Shown: piece by piece, positions 44,281 through 53,630 of the stretch
How the letters are laid out: each line of letters opens with the position of its first letter
Position numbering within the stretch: the stretch's first letter is position 1
Source: DAISKN01 sp963716925
GTDB lineage: Bacteria; Acidobacteriota; Vicinamibacteria; Marinacidobacterales; SMYC01
NCBI GenBank assembly: GCA_963716925.1
Contig: CAVQUX010000010.1
Span: 806,001-870,000, forward strand
DNA length: 64,000 bases
Direction of reading: 5' to 3'
Position numbers and translations under genes: made by a program
The notes under the pieces: model-generated
Databases searched by the model: none
The model's input: the letters and a program-made list of their open reading frames with translations, nothing else
Told to the model about the DNA's origin: nothing

Positions 44281-45284
44281 GAGCGGCGGATCTGCTCGAG
44301 CCCATTCGGCGGCTTCACGAGCGCATCCGGGACTCCGTCGTCTCGGCCCTCGAGCGCTCGGACATCGAGGAGATGTCGCGGGTGGCGAAGGACGAGGACG
44401 GCGACACGCTCTACGCCGTCGATCGCGTGAGCGAGGAAGTCATCGTCGACTACTTTTCCGAGCTCTCGCTCGAGAAACCGGTGATCCTCGTCGCCGAGGG
44501 CCTCGAGAACGGCGGACGGACGGTCATTCCCGACGGCGCGTCGGAAGAGGAAGCGGCGTTTCGCATCCTGATGGATCCGATCGACGGCACCCGAGGGTTG
44601 ATGTATCAGAAGCGAAGCGCCTGGATCCTCACCGGCGTCGCGCCGAACCGGGGTCCTTCGACGACGCTCGCCGACGTCGAGCTCGCCGTCCAGACGGAGA
44701 TCCCGCTCCTGAAGCAGCATCTGTCCGATACGCTCTGGGCGGTCGCGGGAGAGGGCGCCCGCGCCGAACGGCGCAATCGATTGACGGGAGAGAGCCGCCC
44801 GCTCTTCCTCGGGCCTTCGCGCGCCCGGACCATCGAGCACGGCTTCGCCATGATCTCGCGCTTCTTTCCCGGGGCGCGCGAGGAGCTCGCGGCCATCGAC
44901 GAGGAGATCGTCCGCGGGGCGCTCGGCCCGCCGCGCGAGGGAAAGGCCCAGTGCTTCGAGGATCAGTACATCTCGAGCGGAGGGCAGCTCTACGAGCTCC
45001 TGTCCGGGCACGACCGCTTCGTCGCGGATCTGAGGCCGCTGCTTTCACCCGTCGCCGAGGCCCGCGGCTTCCCTCTCGGCATCTGCGCTCATCCCTACGA
45101 TCTCTCGACGGAGCTCATCGCGCGCGAGCTCGGAGTCCTCGTCACCGACGAGCGAGGACGGAAGCTGTCGTGCCCCCTCGACCTGGAGTCGAACGTCACC
45201 TGGGTCGGATATGCCAACGAAGCCATTCGCGCGCAGATCCAGCCCCTTTTGCGGGAGGCTCTGATTCGGCGGGGACTTCTTTGA
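44277..45284 (+). CDS. Inositol-monophosphatase-family sugar phosphatase-like protein
   Basis: 335 residues from ATG 44277, overlapping the galT2 stop (ATGA). The Mg2+-binding IMPase signature is RILMDPIDGTRG (Asp100, Asp103), with upstream Glu in ILVAEGLE and downstream SSGGQLYELLSG and CAHPYDLSTE in place of the usual WDxAAG. It is longer than IMPases of ~265 residues. Such enzymes remove phosphate from inositol phosphates, PAP or sugar phosphates. Here it sits between a GalT-like gene and an arabinokinase-like gene, so a role with sugar phosphates is inferred. Cytoplasmic. Confidence 0.75.
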   Translation: MRAADLLEPIRRLHERIRDSVVSALERSDIEEMSRVAKDEDGDTLYAVDRVSEEVIVDYFSELSLEKPVILVAEGLENGGRTVIPDGASEEEAAFRILMDPIDGTRGLMYQKRSAWILTGVAPNRGPSTTLADVELAVQTEIPLLKQHLSDTLWAVAGEGARAERRNRLTGESRPLFLGPSRARTIEHGFAMISRFFPGAREELAAIDEEIVRGALGPPREGKAQCFEDQYISSGGQLYELLSGHDRFVADLRPLLSPVAEARGFPLGICAHPYDLSTELIARELGVLVTDERGRKLSCPLDLESNVTWVGYANEAIRAQIQPLLREALIRRGLL

Positions 45285-46569
45285 TCGAAAGAAGCGCTCC
45301 AGGCCGGCTCGACGTCATGGGCGGGATCGCGGATTACTCCGGGTCGCTGGTTCTCGAGCTCCCCCTTCGAGAGGCGACCCGGGTGTCGGTCGAGCGGGAG
45401 GAGTCGAGAACCCTGAGCTTCGCGAGCGAGCGGCTCGCGGGTGGGCTCTCGACGTTCACGATGCCTCTCGAGGAGCTCCCTCGGAGCTACGAGGAGGCAC
45501 GGTCGTACTTTCGACGGGATTCCTCGCGGGCCTGGGCGGCCTACGTCGCGGGAGCCTTCGTGGTCCTGACGCGCGAAAAGGGAATCGCCTTTCGAGACGG
45601 GGCTCGCATCGGAATCCAGTCGACCGTCCCCGAGGGCAAGGGGGTTGCTTCCTCGGCGTCCCTCGAAGTCGCGACGATGATGGCTCTCGATGCCGCCTAC
45701 GAGTTGGGTTTGGCCCCCAAGGAAGTCGCGCTCCTCTGCCAGAAGGTCGAGAACGCCGTGGTCGGCGCTCCCTGCGGCGTCATGGACCAGATGACCGCGG
45801 TCTTCGGCGAAGAGGATCGACTCCTCGCTCTTCTCTGTCAGCCGGCGGAGATCCGCGGCAACGTCGAGATTCCTCAGAGCTCTCGCTTCTGGGGCATCGA
45901 CTCCGGAATCGCCCATCAGGTCTCGGGCGCGGACTACGCCTCCGTCCGCGTAGGAGCCTTCATGGGGTATCGCATGCTGAAGGAGTGGTCCGGGACCGAT
46001 TGGGGCGGCTACCTCGCGAACCTGTCCCCCTCGGAGCTGGAGGAGGAGTACCTCGATCGACTTCCGGAGGCGATCCTCGGACGCGAGTTTCTCGAGCGCT
46101 ACGGCACAACGGGAGACGGCGCCACCACGGTCGACCACGGGAGGGTCTATCCGGTGAGGCGCCCGACCGCTCACCCGGTTTACGAACATGCCCGGGTGCA
46201 AGCGTTCGCGCGGCTTCTCGAGAGCGACACCGGCAACAACGGTCCCGCGCTCGGGGAACTGATGTACCGGTCCCACGAGAGCTACTCCGCCTGCGGGCTC
46301 GGCTCCGAGGGAACGGACCGGCTGGTCGAGCTCGCGCGCTCGTCTCGGACCTTCGCGAGGGATCTACGGCGCGAAGATCACCGGAGGAGGAAGCGGCGGC
46401 ACGGTCGCGATCCTCGGCCGCCGCGATGCCGGCCCGGCGATACGGGAGATCGCACGACCGGTACACCGAGGAGACGGGGCGTCGGCCGTACGTCTTCAGC
46501 GGCTCGTCGCCGGGGGCGCTGAAGGAATCCACACGACCCTCTCCCCCGGTCCCCGGTTCGCCCAGCTGA
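45281..46569 (+). pseudogene. L-arabinokinase-like GHMP kinase, two frameshifts near the 3' end
   Basis: TTG 45281 overlaps the preceding stop (TTGA). ERSAPGRLDVMGGIADYSGS, the ATP loop VPEGKGVASSASLEV (116-130), VGAPCGVMDQM and RFWGIDSGIAHQVSGADY follow the kinase domain of plant L-arabinokinase closely, more so than galactokinase. Near 46356 and near 46456 one extra base each shifts the frame; corrected, the protein has GIYGAKITGGGSGGTVAI and ends YVFSGSSPGALKE plus a short tail (~428 residues). It would make L-arabinose-1-phosphate. The first 360 codons are intact. The last 80 bases lie in a direct repeat (46489-46578) and overlap a copy of the GH127 gene end on the other strand. Confidence 0.82.
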
Positions 46570-46578
46570 AATAGGGAA
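46489..46578 (+). repeat. Direct repeat copy A (left border of ~7-kb segment)
   Basis: 90 bases matching 53541-53630 in the same orientation with 8 mismatches and no gaps (91%). Both start TACGTCTTCAGCGGCTCGTC and end TAGGGAA. On the plus strand it encodes the kinase C-terminus (YVFSGSSPGALKE...). On the minus strand it reads PYFSWANRGPGERVVW...ATSR then stop, which is the GH127 C-terminus without the rest of that gene. Similarity ends sharply at 46578. Confidence 0.85.
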
Positions 46579-49500
46579 TCGTCTTCTCGAGGACCGAGCA
46601 TTGTGAGTTCCGGGCCGAGGAGAGGGGCGTCGTTCCAGGTTCCGCAGTCGCCGAAAGACGTCAGCTTACGGGACGTCTTCACCGTCAGGTCGTGGAGGAG
46701 GGCTTCTCGACACGCCTGATCACTCCTTCGATCCTCGATCGTGAGCGCCACCCCTTTCTCGGGCAGAATCGAACCCCTCACTGCATATCCGGGTGAGGCT
46801 GCGATCACGGTCTCGTGCGATCCGGTCGTGAGGTCCCATCGACGGAGCCCGCCGTCCCCCATGGTGTAAAGGGTCGACTCGTCAAGGAACGCCAATGTCC
46901 CGATTCCGCTCTCGTATCCGGTCGTGGTCGATTGACTCGGCGGCAGGTCGAAGAGGCGAAGGTGATTACGCTCCAGGTCCCAGACTCTCAGCGTCTTGCT
47001 TCCTCTGCCGTAGAAGAACGCTGTCGCCACGAGGCGCCCGCTCGGGGAGACGGCGGCCGCGTGGAGCAGCGTGTCCTCCGAGAACCGCTCGAGCTGTCGA
47101 GGCGGAGACCCATCGAGCGGGACAACCGAGGTGCGATCCTGGTTGGCGGCGACGAACATATAGCGGCCCTTCGGATCGAACGCAATCGACGTCACGGGGT
47201 CTGCCGCCGCGGGCTCTGGAATCTCGAACGCGCGGGGTTCACTCTTACCACTCCTGGGGAGCGGCCAGAGTCGGAGCCGCAGGTCGCCCCATACGGTGGC
47301 GATCGACTTGCCGTCCGGGCTGAAAACCACGGGTCGATACAATGCGGTGTATCCGTCCACGATGATTGGATAGGTCTCGCGAAGGGGCCAAAACGTCAAT
47401 CGGCGGATAGTTGTGTGTCGAGGCGACGACCCACTGGGCGCTTGGATGAAAGGCCGGCTGGCTGGCATACCAGGAGGCTCTTCTTCGAAGCGAGAGCGGA
47501 CGCGATGCCCGCCACCCGGTGTTGTCCCAGATTCGGACTTGCTGGTCTCTCTGTGGATCGCCCGCGAGCCAACGTCCCGACGCGTCGGGGAGCATATCCT
47601 TCGATGCTGTGTCCGGTTTTGGAATGAGCTTCTCACGAGCGACCCCATTCTCGTGATACGACCACACATGGGTTTCCCCGGAGTCGTCGGCTATCTCCAC
47701 GGTATTCGGCTTGCTCGAAATCCGCCATAGAAGCTCACCTCTGAATCGGCCGAATAGGCGGTCCGGCTCGGAGCCAATCGGAAGAGTACGGCCAAATAGA
47801 TTCCGGTCCTTCACGTAGAACCAACTCCGTCCGTTCGGGTCGAACCATCCGCCGGTTCCGATCTGCTCCCAATCGATGCGACCCAGGAGCAACGGATCGC
47901 CCTCGGGAAGCGCCCACGTGCGGAGACTCGCGACGTGGTCCGAACCGTTGTCCAGGGCTGCGGCGAGAAGGCGCAAGGGACCGACCTGCCAGTAACTTGG
48001 GCCACCGAGCGCGATGGTGCGCAGTTGGCGCCCCTCGGGCAGAGACCAGACGCGCACAGTGTCACCTACGAACGGAGGGGGGCCGGTGACGAGGAGGTCG
48101 CTCGAGGCCCACCGGGCGCTGTTGCTCCCGCGCGGGCTGCTCTCGTGGCCCGGGAGCACCAGGGGCCCTCGCCCGTCGTCCGACCACACGAAAACGTTCT
48201 CACCGTGTCCTGCCGCAGCGAGCCATTTGCCGTCAGGGCTGAACATCGGCATGCGTACGTCGAGTGAGCTCTCGGCGATCTCGAACGCGGGCGGGGCCTC
48301 CCACAGCACCTTCATTGCAAAAACGCGCGTCTCTTCGGTGTCCGCCTCTTCGAGGCTCGCGATGGTCAAGGCGAGGGCCTCGGTCGGGTCTTCTTGAAGT
48401 CTGAGCTCCGCCAGCGCGAGGAGCTTGCTCGCTTCGGCGCGTCGGGCTTCGACCCGGGCCTGTCTCCATAGCGAAGACGTGATGACGGCGACGACAACGG
48501 CGAGAGCAGCGACAGAGACGAGTAAGATTCGCCTTCTTCTCCTCCTTCGTCCCGAGAGGCTCGCCGAGGCGTCCGCGAACTCCTGCTCCGTTGCCGTCAA
48601 CCCGCCTCGATAGCGACCGCGCCAGAGATTGAGCTCTTGATACGACGTTCCCGTCCACAAAAGATCTTCGGAGCGACCTCGATCCTGCCAGGCCCGCGCC
48701 GCCTGGCGTAGTTGATCCCGTAGAACGGCCCCTTCCGCGTCCTGAGCCTGCCACCGGACCAGGCGCGGCCAGGAGGAGAGGAGAGTCTCGTGAACGACCT
48801 CGACCTCGTGCTCCGAATCCTCCGGCGCTCCGCTCGATGAGTCGAATGAAATGAGAAGTCTCGCATCGATGAGCTTCTGGAGAACCGCACTCGCGGCCTC
48901 TCGGTCCTCGAACACCGACAGGAGCTCTCGTCGGTTCTGAGAAGCGCGCGTCCCTTTCGAAGTGGTCAAGTTGCGGAAAATCTCCCGCACGACGGGCGCA
49001 CCGTCCGTTCCCATCGTGCCAAGAACCGCCTCGGCATGCTGAGCGAGAGCGCCTCCCACACCTCCGATTCTCGAAGTAGGCCTCGCGGGTGAGCAGGGTT
49101 CGGACTCGATTCTCGTTTTTCCCAGAGTCGCGCCGCCGCGAACGCGAGAAGCGGGAGCGCTCCGCGCTCGCGCGTCACCTCCGCCAGGATGTCCGCGACG
49201 AGCCCTTCGTCCTCGAACCGATAACCGCACATCCGGGCTGGCTCGATGAGCGCTCGCCTCAGGGCCGGACCCCGGGGCGGCTTCAGCGGCGTGAGGTCAT
49301 GGAAGACCCCGTCGAGATCGGGATGGTCGTGGCAGTGGATGACGAAATCGTCGCGCATGGACAGGAGGACGTGTATTCCGGACGTCGACGCGCGACCCAG
49401 AAACTCCGCGAAGCGGGCCTGCGTCTCCTCGTCGTTGAGAGTGAAGAGCTCTTCGAACTGGTCCACGATCAGAAGCGCTCCCTCATGGTGCTCGCGCCAC

Positions 49501-50159
49501 GCCGTCAACGCTTCCCCCAGGTCGGAAGAAGCGCCGGCGGTAAGCGATTCGGCCAGCGAGAAGAAAGGCGCGTTCCGCGGCTGGCAGAAGGCCACGACCC
49601 ATCCTTCGGGGAGTGCCGGTATGAGACCGGCTCGAAGAAGGGAGCTCTTTCCCGCACCCGAGGGCCCGATGAGCGCCAGGAGCCGCTTCGTTTCGAGCTT
49701 TCTCCAGAGCGCATCCACCTCTTCCTCACGCCCGAAGAAGAAGGGCGCGTCTTTCTGCGTGAACGCCAGAAGCCCTGGATATGGGCATCGTTCCCGCTCC
49801 TGTGGCGCGGCCTCCTGGTCCTCGAGCCCGGCGTCTATCAGGAATCGGTATCCGCGGCGTGAGACCGTCTCGACGTAGTTTGGCTCTTCCGCGCTGTCCT
49901 CGAGTGCCGAGCGGATTTGCGCAATGGCTTTTCGAATCCCTTGCTCGAAATCGACGAACGTGTCGTCGCCCCAAAGCGCCTCCTGCAACTCCTCACGGGA
50001 CACGAGCTGTCCTCGTGCAGCCACCAGGCGCAGAAGAAGCTTCGCCGGCTTGGGCGGGAGCCGAACCGGCTGTCCTTCCCGGTACAGCTCGCCCGAGAGC
50101 ACATCCAAGCGGAAGCCCCCGAAGCGGTAGAAGCGTCGGGGCGGCGGCTCGATCGCCAT
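46579..50159 (-). pseudogene. CadC-type winged helix / STAND ATPase / WD40 propeller regulator, two frameshifts and lost 3' end
   Basis: From ATG 50159 (an in-frame ATG at 50369 is possible): an OmpR/CadC winged helix (FRLDVLSGELYREG ... VETVSRRGYRFLI), then a novel-STAND ATPase with Walker A IGPSGAGKSSLLRAG and Walker B ALLIVDQFEELFTL. A dinucleotide indel near 49050 shifts the frame in EVWEALAQHAEAVL. The second frame has the ATPase winged domain, a membrane helix (ILLVSVAALAVVVAVI) and WD40 blades (MFSPDGKWLAAAG). A second shift in CACACA near 47406 leads to the last blades (VVFSPDGKSIATVWG). No own stop remains: at 46578 it runs into repeat A and then antisense through the kinase. Probably a membrane-bound one-component regulator that has been truncated. 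Confidence 0.75.
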
Positions 50160-50320
50160 GGGGTCCGGGTATCGGTACGGTACACCGACGGAATCCTGGC
50201 TTTCAACAAGTCCCTCTTGGACAGTCTCTTCCGGAGGGAACGGAATGGTCGCGGGAAAGTAGCGTTTCATCCATTCAATCTCTCGAAGCGGGTCCCTATC
50301 GTCGATCTCGGGAGGTCGAC

Positions 50321-50917
50321 ATGGGCGGATTCGCGGTCGTTCTTGAGATTCTTGCTTTCGCGTGGTCAAGCCAGGGAGAGGGCGGAGACAGGCCTTCGTT
50401 TCACCTCGTTCTCAGCGATGGCCACGGGCAGATGCAAGGCCAATCGAAGCACATCGCGGAAGAAGTGGCCGAGATCTTCCGCGAGATTGGAGTCGACGTC
50501 ACCTGGTCATCGGACCCGAGTGCTCCCTCTTCCACGGCGAACCGGGTGACCGTAGCTGTGCTCAATCATTCGAGTCGCGACTGGGGCATTGCGAAGGGTG
50601 CCATGGCGGCGACGCTAGGAGCGAGATCCGGCTCGGCCGGCTCGATCTTTCTCTTCTACCCGGATATCACCCGTTCGATGGATTTCCGGCCCGCTCGGAC
50701 GAGTTCGATCCGCAACGGACGTCCTCCGGGAGTCTCGTGGGACGTGGGCATAGCGCGCGTCATCGCCCACGAGATCCTTCATTACTTCCTTCCGGGTCGT
50801 CCGCATGACGAAGCGGGTATTTTCAAGGAGCACCAGCGAGGCGATCTCCTCCTGAGCCCGAAGCTCGAGGTCAGCCCCAAGACGCAGGAGGCATTGCGGT
50901 CGAGGCTCCGTCCTTAG
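50321..50917 (+). CDS. HExxH zinc-metalloprotease-like protein
   Basis: 198 residues from ATG 50321 with GGGAGG seven bases upstream. A hydrophobic N-terminus (GGFAVVLEILAFAW) may be a signal peptide. The zinc motif is ARVIAHEILHYFLPGRPHDEAGIF: His150, Glu151, His154, and a third His162, matching the HELGHLLL...H...GIM pattern seen in small acidobacterial proteins of unknown function. Residues 40-90 resemble a helix plus strand (SKHIAEEVAEIFREIGVDVTW). It diverges from the CadC-STAND-WD40 gene, with about 160 bases between, so that regulator may control it. Substrate unknown. Confidence 0.65.
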   Translation: MGGFAVVLEILAFAWSSQGEGGDRPSFHLVLSDGHGQMQGQSKHIAEEVAEIFREIGVDVTWSSDPSAPSSTANRVTVAVLNHSSRDWGIAKGAMAATLGARSGSAGSIFLFYPDITRSMDFRPARTSSIRNGRPPGVSWDVGIARVIAHEILHYFLPGRPHDEAGIFKEHQRGDLLLSPKLEVSPKTQEALRSRLRP

Positions 50918-51140
50918 TCAGCCGACGTTGCAATCTCCAGCAACCAGAACAAGGTACCTGCGAATTTTCCGGCCAAGCTCGAATGCGGAGACCCTTGGTA
51001 GAGAGAACCGTAGAATCGGTCAGCTCGCGGAGCACGTATCCCGGAAAGAGGTACCGCCTCTTCAGACCCCGACGTTCTCACGCTTCCGGCTCGAGCTTGA
51101 TCTCGAGGAGGAAATCTTGCACGCGATCTCTAACCGCAGG

Positions 51141-51345
51141 AACCTCTATCTTACGGGCGACGGCCGCGTGAAGATCCTCGATTTCGGTCTCGCGCGAAAG
51201 CTGCGCCACGAACACGAGACGCAAGACTCCAGCGATCCCACCGCTTCCGCGCATAACTGACCCGGAACCGTTCTGGCAACGGCCACATGCCGCCGGAGCA
51301 GGTCCGGGGTTACCGACCGACGAGCGGACCGACATCTTCGCTGTT
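51141..51345 (+). pseudogene. Remnant of a serine/threonine protein kinase
   Basis: Only the activation segment is left. NLYLTGDGRVKILDFGLARK (51141 onward) contains the kinase DFG motif, GTVLAT follows near 51267, then in another frame GHMPPEQVRG (the APE region) and in a third frame LPTDERTDIF. At least two frameshifts separate these pieces. The order and spacing match acidobacterial Pkn-type kinases (PGTVLGTVGYMSPEQVRG...DIF). The upstream kinase lobe is not recognisable in 50918-51140, where I see nothing else. It cannot be a working gene. Confidence 0.7.
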
Positions 51346-51368
51346 GCGAGACTAGAGTTTCTATCGGC

Positions 51369-53489
51369 TTACCGATAGCCTCTGGTGTAGATCGTCCGCG
51401 TCGTCGACGCCGGTCCGTCCAACGCTCCCCCTCGCAGTGTCTCGACGACCAGCGAGGGCTCGAACGGAGGCCCGCTCGAAGGCTGCAGCCACAGGGTCTG
51501 AGTTACCTCACTCGCGAGCCAGTGCGCGTCCCCGGGATTCTGAAACGGATAACGCGTCGTGATCGTGAGCCGGTCCCCATCCCACGCCGTCGTCGACGCG
51601 GGGGCCGGGCCCGATCGACCCATGGTAACGCTGTTCTCGGTCACGGATCCGTTCAACTCGAAACGGTATCGCACGAGTGGTTGGATCTCCCGTGGCACGA
51701 ATATCAGGCGCTCGACCTCCAGGCGTTCCGCCGTGTGCACGATCGAGATCCGATCCCCCCATCCGCTTCCGAGAGATGGAACGGGAGGAGGAGCCGCTTG
51801 CCCCGTGGGTGGCGCGGAACTGAGAACGGTCGTGGACCAGCTACCCGAGAAGTCGGGGTTGGGAAGCGCCTCGGAGCGAGGGCCGAGGGGCATCCGGTCC
51901 GCGCGCGAATAGGTCGCGACCGGGCTCCCCGAACCGCGCGCCGGCGGCGTGTAGGGATCGTCGATGCCGCCGGGCACGCGCGGATGGCGCTCGAGGGAGG
52001 CCTCGTACTCCGCCACGATCCCATCCATGACGCTCACGACCCACGGATAGAAGTCCTTGACGTCGATCTCCTCCCGGGGATCGACGCGCAGATCGAACAC
52101 TCGCACCAGGTTGTCCGAATCGGGCTCCAGCTCGGTTCGGAACAGATACCACATCTTCCAGTCTCGCCATTTCACGGCCATGACGTGACCCTCTCGAGCG
52201 AGAAACAGCGCGCTGTCCCGGCTGGAGTGGGCCTCCTTTCCCTCGAGAAAGGGAAGTTGATTGACACCATCGAGGATCCGGTCGTCGGGCACGATGTCGG
52301 GCGCCCCGACGGCCGCCGCGATCGTCGGGAAGAGGTCGATCTCGTGCACCAACTCATTGGATACGCGGCCTGCGGGAATCCTTCCGGGCCAACGAATGAC
52401 GCAGGGAGTCCGAATCCCGCCCTCCATCGCGGAGTTGTAGTAGCCGCGCCAGGGACCCGCATTTCCGCGCCACGGGCGCCTCATTTCGGCTCCGTTGTCG
52501 GTGCACCAGAAGACGAGCGTGTCGTTCTCGATGTTCAGTCGTTCGAGCGCCGCCAGAACCAGACCTACGTTGTAGTCGACGTCCGCCATGGCGTCGCCGA
52601 TGTCTCCGGCTCCCGTCGCGCCGGCGAAATCCGGATGCGGTAACGCCGGGAAGTGAATCTGGGTCATCGGATAGAAGAAAAAAAACGGCCGCCCCGCTTC
52701 GACGTTCCGTTCCATGAACGCGATTCCGCGCTGGGCCGCTTCCCGATCGATCGTACGTCGCGTCTCGAGGTCGAAGGGCTTCACAGGTCGAGAAGGCTCG
52801 TTTCCTCTTCCCTCCCAGATGTAAGGAAGCTCGGTCCTCGTGGGGTCGAAACCCTCGAAGGAGCTGAACTGCGCCGGGTTGCTCGTCCCGGGAATTCCCC
52901 ACCATTCGTCGAATCCCTGTTGTAGAGGTTCCCTCCGGCCCTTCCAGTCGTTACCGCCCACGTCCCACTTCCCGAAGAGCGCCGTCCGGTAGCCGATGGT
53001 CCGAAGCGCCTCGGCGATGGTCACCTCCCACAGAGTCATTCCACCGCGAAGGCCGTCACCCGTCCGGACCGCGTAACGACCCGTGAGCAAGGCGATGCGG
53101 GAGACGATGCAGGAGTACTCCACGTTGAAGTTCGTGAGCCGGATACCCTCTTCCGCGATGCGATCGATGTTCGGCGTGGGGACGCCGCGCACGCCGCCGT
53201 AGGAGCTCACCTCTCCGATCCCCAGATTGTCCGGGAACATCAGCACGATGTTGGGACGTTTCTGAGGGCTCCTCGCCGCTTCCTGCGCCTGCGCGGCTGC
53301 GCACGAGAGGATGGAGGCGAGCAAGAGTCCGCCGAGGCGAACCGGAACGGCGCGTCGCCCCGGAGCGCAACGAGTTCTGTTGTCGGCCTGGAAGCTGCAG
53401 GCCGGAGCCGAGACCCATCGGTCTATCGTACATCGACCGGATCCTGACGATTCTGCACGAGAACAGCGATCGGGGTATGATCGCCCCAC
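51369..53489 (-). CDS. Sulfatase with C-terminal beta-domain
   Basis: 706 residues from GTG 53489, the only in-frame start candidate before the signal-like stretch RLGGLLLASILSCAAAQAQ at 51-69; the ~50-residue extension before it is odd and may reflect a start or frame problem. The alkaline-phosphatase-superfamily sulfatase domain has metal ligands in FPDNLGIGE (Asp87, Asn88) and the formylglycine site as CIVSRIALLTGRY (Cys127). The usual Pro/Ala of CxPSR is Val, so maturation is uncertain. GKWDVGG and CTDNGAE are further family motifs. After ~residue 520 comes an unrelated beta-rich domain (NPDFSGSW ... ETLRGGALDGP). Periplasmic or secreted; substrate unknown. Confidence 0.82.
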   Translation of the reverse strand: MGRSYPDRCSRAESSGSGRCTIDRWVSAPACSFQADNRTRCAPGRRAVPVRLGGLLLASILSCAAAQAQEAARSPQKRPNIVLMFPDNLGIGEVSSYGGVRGVPTPNIDRIAEEGIRLTNFNVEYSCIVSRIALLTGRYAVRTGDGLRGGMTLWEVTIAEALRTIGYRTALFGKWDVGGNDWKGRREPLQQGFDEWWGIPGTSNPAQFSSFEGFDPTRTELPYIWEGRGNEPSRPVKPFDLETRRTIDREAAQRGIAFMERNVEAGRPFFFFYPMTQIHFPALPHPDFAGATGAGDIGDAMADVDYNVGLVLAALERLNIENDTLVFWCTDNGAEMRRPWRGNAGPWRGYYNSAMEGGIRTPCVIRWPGRIPAGRVSNELVHEIDLFPTIAAAVGAPDIVPDDRILDGVNQLPFLEGKEAHSSRDSALFLAREGHVMAVKWRDWKMWYLFRTELEPDSDNLVRVFDLRVDPREEIDVKDFYPWVVSVMDGIVAEYEASLERHPRVPGGIDDPYTPPARGSGSPVATYSRADRMPLGPRSEALPNPDFSGSWSTTVLSSAPPTGQAAPPPVPSLGSGWGDRISIVHTAERLEVERLIFVPREIQPLVRYRFELNGSVTENSVTMGRSGPAPASTTAWDGDRLTITTRYPFQNPGDAHWLASEVTQTLWLQPSSGPPFEPSLVVETLRGGALDGPASTTRTIYTRGYR

Positions 53490-53540
53490 GACGCATCTGT
53501 CGGAGATCGAGAGGCAAGGACGGAGCCGTCGTGCCGGCGG

Positions 53541-53630
53541 TACGTCTTCAGCGGCTCGTCGCCGGGGACGCTGAAGGAAACCAGACGACCATCTCCCCCG
53601 GCCCGCGGTTCGCCCAGGTGAAGTAGGGAA
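53541..53630 (+). repeat. Direct repeat copy B (right border of ~7-kb segment)
   Basis: 90 bases, 91% identical and co-oriented with 46489-46578. On the minus strand it is the genuine C-terminus of the GH127 gene (PYFTWANRGPGEMVVW...ATSR, stop at 53548-53550). On the plus strand it still reads YVFSGSSPGTLKE followed by a TGA, i.e. the kinase C-terminus without the kinase. The distance between copies is 7052 bases. Confidence 0.85.

Noticed and set aside
43233..45284. A single 683-residue fused protein joining a GalT N-terminus to an IMPase-like domain
   Set aside because: The middle is out-of-frame GalT sequence; the two genes only share a frame because of the galT2 frameshift and an ATGA overlap.
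45960..46578. C-terminal extension of the WD40 regulator antisense to the kinase
   Set aside because: Low-complexity Arg/Ser/Pro translation of the kinase's opposite strand; it exists only because the regulator lost its own stop.
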